This document shows, piece after piece, positions 60,404 to 64,000 of a DNA stretch of 64,000 nt (its first letter is position 1; every line of letters begins with the position of its first letter). The stretch spans positions 496,001-560,000 of the forward strand of contig CAVORW010000002.1 in NCBI GenBank assembly GCA_963698715.1. The letters run 5' to 3'. Source of the DNA: CAWHJB01 sp963698715. Lineage in GTDB: Bacteria > Chloroflexota > Anaerolineae > Anaerolineales > UBA4823. A program made the position numbers and the translations under genes. The notes under the pieces were generated by a model. The model saw only the letters and a program-made list of their open reading frames with translations. It made no database searches and was not told where the DNA came from.

Positions 60404-60880
60404 TCAAGCTGTACTGGTCCCTTCCCCTTTATCTGGGTTATTCAGCCAAGTGTTTGCCAGGTCCACCCGTGCTGCTACATCTGCCAGGCTGGTGTTTTCC
60501 AGGATATTGGCGATGGCGTTGCGGACATCGAGCATCACCAGGCGCAGACCGCAGGTGGCCTCGTCCGGGCAGCCGCAGGGCTCATAGGACATCTGGCTCA
60601 CGCAGCGGATAGGCGCCAACGGCCCATCCAGCACCCGCACAATCTGGCCCAGGTTGATTTCGCTGGCTGGTTTGGCGAGATAGTAGCCGCCGCCCACGCC
60701 CATCTTGCTGTGCAGCAAGCCCGCGTTCTTGAGGCTGAGCAGGATCTGCTCCAGAAATTTGGAGGGGATATGCTCGCGCTCAGCAATCTCTTTGATCTGG
60801 ATCAGGCCCGATTCAGTCTCCCAGGTCGCCAGGTCGATCATGGCCCGCAGGCCGTATTCACCGCGTTTGGATAGTCGCAT
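60404..60880 (-). CDS. Rrf2 family iron-sulfur transcriptional regulator
   Basis: 158 residues: a winged helix-turn-helix (MRLSKRGEYGLRAMIDLATW, IPSKFLEQILLSLKNAGLLHSKMGVGGGYYLAKP) and a C-terminal effector region with three clustered Cys beyond a fourth, RCVSQMSYEPCGCPDEATCGLR, at the place where IscR/NsrR bind a [2Fe-2S] or [4Fe-4S] cluster. It probably senses iron-sulfur state, NO or cysteine supply and may control the downstream TSUP gene. The start matches the family, but no Shine-Dalgarno precedes it: repeat copy C begins about three bases upstream of the ATG. Confidence 0.9.
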   Translation of the reverse strand: MRLSKRGEYGLRAMIDLATWETESGLIQIKEIAEREHIPSKFLEQILLSLKNAGLLHSKMGVGGGYYLAKPASEINLGQIVRVLDGPLAPIRCVSQMSYEPCGCPDEATCGLRLVMLDVRNAIANILENTSLADVAARVDLANTWLNNPDKGEGTSTA

Positions 60881-60883
60881 GGT

Positions 60884-60982
60884 TTAGTATTTATCCGAAT
60901 GTTGAGCGAGGGTGTGGTTGTTGGCGCGTGCGCGCACGCGCCAACAACCACAATAACCATTTTCGGGATAGGTATATTATTA
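60884..60982. repeat. palindromic MITE-like element, copy C
   Basis: The inner 40 bases (60913-60952) form a perfect palindrome whose half is TGTGGTTGTTGGCGCGTGCG. Outer ends TTATCCGAA (left) and TTTTCGGGATAGG (right) resemble those of copies A and B. The string ATAACCATTTTCGG after the palindrome is shared with copy A. It lies immediately before the Rrf2 start codon and so forms that gene's leader or promoter. Confidence 0.75.
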
Positions 60983-61070
60983 AGTGTGAACCGTAAAGTC
61001 TATATATTCTATAGAAGTTGATGTGTCTTAAGCTTACTATGGTTGGTGTCCGCTGTCAAGCAAATCGTTG

Positions 61071-61652
61071 TTAGCCTCCTGCCTCGAATTTCAGGCTCAG
61101 GGCGGGCCATTCGTCGCTCTGGTCGGCCTGCTCGGGCCAGTTTTCCTTGCCGCTCCAGGATTCGATCTCAAAGGCGTACACCGCGGTGCGGGCCAACTCT
61201 GCATCGGTGATCGGCCGGTACTCGCTGCCTGGCTGCATGCGCGGGAAATACCGGGCGATCAGCCCGTACAGCGCCCGGCGTGATTCCTCGGGGTCGTGCA
61301 GCAGGCGGATGGTCCCAAAGGCTATCACCGAGGCGTACTGGACTGAGAATTCCAGGGCCACGTTGGAAGGCAGCAGCTTTCCGGACCGGCTGGCCTCGAA
61401 GCAGGCGCGCGGGTGGCGCTCGACGTTGGCGCGCAGCCTTCCGGCGACGTTGGAGTGGAAGTACAGGCATTGGCGCTGCGGGTCGTACCAGAAGGAGGTG
61501 GGCGTGATGAAGGGCTGGTCGTCCCAGCGGGTGGCGATATGCCCGACCTGGGCGGAGGCGAGGAACTCACGGATCCAGGCATCGTCGCGGGCGTGATCTT
61601 TGCGGCGCAGGGCGTTCGGCGGGCTGGCTTCCAGGCTGTAATCTTTAGGCAT
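61071..61652 (-). CDS. pyridoxamine 5'-phosphate oxidase-like (NimA-type) flavin-binding protein
   Basis: 193 residues from ATG 61652 (AAAGGAG 9 bases upstream; a longer open frame to 61811 runs into the tRNA gene and is not credible). The split-barrel FMN fold is visible: DDAWIREFLASAQVGHIATRWDDQPFITPTSFWY, LYFHSNVAGRLRANVERHPRACFEAS, VIAFGTIRLL. It fits the general-stress/NimA-like branch better than true PdxH. The reaction is unknown; reduction of nitro compounds or flavin/heme binding are possible. Confidence 0.85.
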   Translation of the reverse strand: MPKDYSLEASPPNALRRKDHARDDAWIREFLASAQVGHIATRWDDQPFITPTSFWYDPQRQCLYFHSNVAGRLRANVERHPRACFEASRSGKLLPSNVALEFSVQYASVIAFGTIRLLHDPEESRRALYGLIARYFPRMQPGSEYRPITDAELARTAVYAFEIESWSGKENWPEQADQSDEWPALSLKFEAGG

Positions 61653-61763
61653 CCGTGCGGCTCCTTTGGATGGGTGGATTGGGTAGATTATATGGCACTT
61701 AAACCCGGCTTGACCAGAAACCGCCCACAAGGTAAAATCGGGTCTGCAAATCGAAAACGAACT

Positions 61764-61834
61764 GCGGGCGTAGTTCAGCGGTAGAACGGCAGCCTTCCAA
61801 GCTGCATACACGGGTTCGATTCCCGTCGCCCGCT
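61764..61834 (+). tRNA. tRNA-Gly(TCC)
   Basis: A 71-base cloverleaf: acceptor arm GCGGGCG / CGCCCGC with discriminator T, D arm GTTC-AGCGGTA-GAAC, anticodon stem GCAGC / GCTGC with loop CTTCCAA (anticodon TCC), T arm CGGGT-TCGATTC-CCG. CCA is not encoded. It is followed by an intrinsic terminator. Confidence 0.96.
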
Positions 61835-61846
61835 CTGGCTAAACTT

Positions 61847-61873
61847 CTCCCCTCATTGTGAGGGGAGTTTTAT
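61847..61873 (+). terminator. terminator of tRNA-Gly
   Basis: CTCCCCTC / GAGGGGAG with a five-base loop ATTGT, followed by TTTTATTTATT. It lies 12 bases after the tRNA and ends at the stop codon of the convergent ABC gene. Confidence 0.85.
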
Positions 61874-63154
61874 TTATTCGGAATTGAGTTTTAGTGCGGG
61901 GATTTCTGCTTTGTTCGACGCGAACGTCCACTGATGTGGCGGTCGTATAATGCCCTTCTCAATTGTTGGGGCGTTTATGTTGAGCGGGTAAACTTGCCAA
62001 TGGTAATCGTAAGCGTACGACCAATCTGACTGATAAACACCGACATCGACAAAGTAACTGCCGCTAGTTAAGTCGAGACGTTCAAGTTCAAGCCCGACCT
62101 GCCCTTGCCCATGGATCATCGGCAAGAGAAGTCCAGCATTCTGTGTGCTGGTATCGTAACAAACCAAACCGTCCGCCCGGGTAATTGTGACGCCGAAAAT
62201 TGGGTCTTGGATTTCGTTAGGAGCTGAATACGTTATTTGTATATGCAGCTGCTCCCCGCTGTTGAGGCTGCTCACTGGTAAACCATTGGAATCCAGCAGG
62301 TGTACAGCCGTAATCTCCATTTCAAGTGAGCCAAACCGGTTCTTTCTTAGAAGGAGTTTGCTCCCCTCGGGAAGCTTGCGCGGAGTGATGTAATCGGGAG
62401 TGCGCTGAGCCGTCTCGGCATAGAGCGAGCGGATGTAGATTCCGGTTACTATCTCAGCAGGACCATAGGCTGCTAAACTTCCAGCCTGCAACCACACAGC
62501 TTCATCGCACATCTTGCCAACCAGGGTAATATCATGGGATACCAGCAAGATTGCACAGCCTCGATTTTTTTGGCTGATTATACTTTCGAGACATTTTTGC
62601 TGAAAGGCCGTATCGCCTACGGCCAATACTTCGTCTATCAGCAGGATATCGGGATCGGTATGGATGGCGGTAGAGAATGCTAGCCGCATCTGCATGCCAG
62701 TGCTAAAGGTTCGCAATGGGCTGTCGATAAAGTTTTCCAATTCTGCAAACGCAACAATGCTGTTAAAACGCTGCCAAATCTCCCGACGGCTGAGCCCAGA
62801 GATAACTCCGTTGATAAAAACATTTTCTCTCCCGGTCAAATCCGGGTGAAAACCTGCTCCCAGGTCGATCAGCGCTCCCAACCGACCGTTAGTATGGCAG
62901 AACCCGCTGGTGGGGTGCCCAACCTTACCTATCAAACGTAGCAGTGTGGATTTCCCGGCCCCGTTACGACCTATGACCCCAGTCATTATCCCTGGTGCAA
63001 CCTGAAAATTGATATCCTTAAGTGCCCAAAATTCGCGGGATGTTCGTAAGCCCCGAAAACCCCGGATGATTGCTTCTTGCAGGGTCACAGGCCGGTCGGG
63101 ATGAGGCAAGTTGAAGCGTTTGCTTACTCCCTGAACGCTTATGGCAGCCTTCAT
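61874..63154 (-). CDS. polysaccharide ABC exporter, ATP-binding subunit (Wzt/TagH-like)
   Basis: 426 residues. The nucleotide-binding domain (1-245) has Walker A GRNGAGKST, the degenerate signature FSTGMQMRL characteristic of the Wzt/TagH branch, Walker B ILLIDEVLAVGD and the H-loop LVSHD. The C-terminal ~170 residues form a beta-sandwich like the Wzt carbohydrate-binding domain (NRFGSLEMEITAVHLLDSNG, LHIQITYSAP, YFVDVGVYQSD), which in known systems recognises the modified end of an O-antigen chain. Its permease partner directly follows upstream on the same strand with no gap. Confidence 0.93.
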   Translation of the reverse strand: MKAAISVQGVSKRFNLPHPDRPVTLQEAIIRGFRGLRTSREFWALKDINFQVAPGIMTGVIGRNGAGKSTLLRLIGKVGHPTSGFCHTNGRLGALIDLGAGFHPDLTGRENVFINGVISGLSRREIWQRFNSIVAFAELENFIDSPLRTFSTGMQMRLAFSTAIHTDPDILLIDEVLAVGDTAFQQKCLESIISQKNRGCAILLVSHDITLVGKMCDEAVWLQAGSLAAYGPAEIVTGIYIRSLYAETAQRTPDYITPRKLPEGSKLLLRKNRFGSLEMEITAVHLLDSNGLPVSSLNSGEQLHIQITYSAPNEIQDPIFGVTITRADGLVCYDTSTQNAGLLLPMIHGQGQVGLELERLDLTSGSYFVDVGVYQSDWSYAYDYHWQVYPLNINAPTIEKGIIRPPHQWTFASNKAEIPALKLNSE

Positions 63155-63949
63155 TTATAGTTCCTCAGCGAATCGATGGCTTGCACGAACGAACATCTGG
63201 TAACCAAACCATAACAGGATGACTGAGCCCAGACTGAGCAAGAGCAAGGGTAGCAATGCCGGCGCTTTTCCCTCCAAAAGGATCGTACGGTAAGCCTGGA
63301 TCAATGGTGTCAGGGGGTTGAGATTGTATAACAGCCGGACCCGGACAGGGATGCTATCAACAGCGTACAGGATAGGAGTTAAATAAAAACCTAACATTAG
63401 GAAGAGCCCTAACAGATATTGTGTATCGCGGAATGTGACATGGATTGTAGAGACTATATAAGCCAGTCCCAAGCTAAACAGAAACTGGAGCATGATTACC
63501 AACGGCAGCGTCAATAATGCGACCGTAAGATGGATGCTGCTGCCCAGTATAAACAGCAACAAGACAGGGATTGCCAGGCAGAAATGAATGAAATGAGTCC
63601 CTATGGTTACCATTGGCAATATCGCTGTAGGGAAGCCAGGCCGGCGTACCAGTTCCCGGTTGCCAACAATGGCATCTGTGGCTGCCAGCAGCGAGGTTTG
63701 AAACCAATTCCATACCAACAGGCCGGTAAAGAGAAAAACAGTGTAGTTAGGAATATTTAGCGGCAAAATGATACGGAAAACAAAACTGAATACCGCCAAT
63801 TGGGCGAGCGGGTTTATTAGCGACCAGGCTATCCCTAACAGCGAGCGTTTATACTTTAATTTGAACTCCCGGGCCACAAGTTCGAAAATCAGGTCATAGA
63901 TATATCTTGGGTGAACTACTGGCTTAAATCGTTTGTCAATTTGCATCAT
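63155..63949 (-). CDS. polysaccharide ABC exporter, permease subunit (Wzm/TagG-like)
   Basis: 264 residues, six membrane helices of the ABC-2 type. The N-terminus has LVAREFKLKYKRSLLGIAWSLINPLAQLAVFSFVFR, the amphipathic gate helix and first membrane helix usual for Wzm. The C-terminal part has LYNLNPLTPLIQAYRTILLEG. Together with the adjacent ATPase it should flip a lipid-linked surface glycan across the membrane. ATG 63949 is followed by a second ATG; either could be used. Glycan biosynthesis genes probably continue upstream, beyond the window end. Confidence 0.93.
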   Translation of the reverse strand: MMQIDKRFKPVVHPRYIYDLIFELVAREFKLKYKRSLLGIAWSLINPLAQLAVFSFVFRIILPLNIPNYTVFLFTGLLVWNWFQTSLLAATDAIVGNRELVRRPGFPTAILPMVTIGTHFIHFCLAIPVLLLFILGSSIHLTVALLTLPLVIMLQFLFSLGLAYIVSTIHVTFRDTQYLLGLFLMLGFYLTPILYAVDSIPVRVRLLYNLNPLTPLIQAYRTILLEGKAPALLPLLLLSLGSVILLWFGYQMFVRASHRFAEEL

Positions 63950-64000
63950 TCATCCTGATTGGCCGCATCGGTCCCCAGACAATATGAGTAAAGAAGTGGC

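Overview
The window looks like a chromosomal segment of an uncultured Chloroflexota bacterium of the Anaerolineae type. The reasons are the protein family mix (NACHT/STAND NTPase, CHRD and PilZ proteins, a 14-gene complex I operon, a fused glycyl-tRNA synthetase, Wzm/Wzt-like exporter genes), moderate-to-high GC and many short convergent or divergent gene groups. The taxonomic call is inference from gene content. No rRNA, CRISPR array, phage gene, integrase or transposase was seen. There is one tRNA, tRNA-Gly(TCC).

Layout. 1-6.6 kb: a comEC DNA-uptake gene broken by an in-frame TGA and by a 4.1 kb AT-richer insertion that carries a 1054-residue STAND NTPase, a small lipoprotein and the tail of a lost gene. 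6.9-22 kb: short housekeeping and accessory genes (glycosyltransferase, PilZ protein, DUF2270 membrane protein, aldo/keto reductase, CHRD protein, RidA, ParB-fold protein, Hpt, patatin, 5'-nucleotidase, thioesterase, YgiQ, RlmL-like methyltransferase, SUI1). 22-26.9 kb: a phosphoesterase, two paralogous MFS efflux genes behind a near-consensus promoter with twin operator-like repeats, and a glycine-rich RRM protein. 27.4-28.1 kb: a thioredoxin-fold lipoprotein gene whose first active-site cysteine codon is TGA, followed by a well-placed SECIS-like hairpin. This is a candidate selenoprotein and the most interesting item here. 28.2-38.7 kb: a zinc-ribbon/TPR membrane protein, glyQS, an unknown conserved gene, a DnaQ-like exonuclease, then dnaG-rpoD. 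39.2-54.2 kb: a complete nuoA-N operon for respiratory complex I. 54.5-61.7 kb: GH10 xylanase, lipA, M48 protease, NfeD, an Rrf2-TSUP pair and an FMN-binding oxidase-like protein. 61.8-64 kb: tRNA-Gly and an ABC exporter pair for a surface polysaccharide.

Two themes cut across the genes. First, a family of about 85-100 bp palindromic, MITE-like elements with ends resembling CTATCCGAAAA sits at three places, each touching the edge of a gene (aldo/keto reductase stop, nuoF stop, Rrf2 start). A further perfect 21-bp-arm palindrome lies beside the nuoF copy. Second, three conserved genes (rpoD, a TSUP permease and an unknown gene) each carry exactly one surplus base. Because rpoD is essential this points to sequence errors, although real mutations cannot be excluded from the sequence alone.
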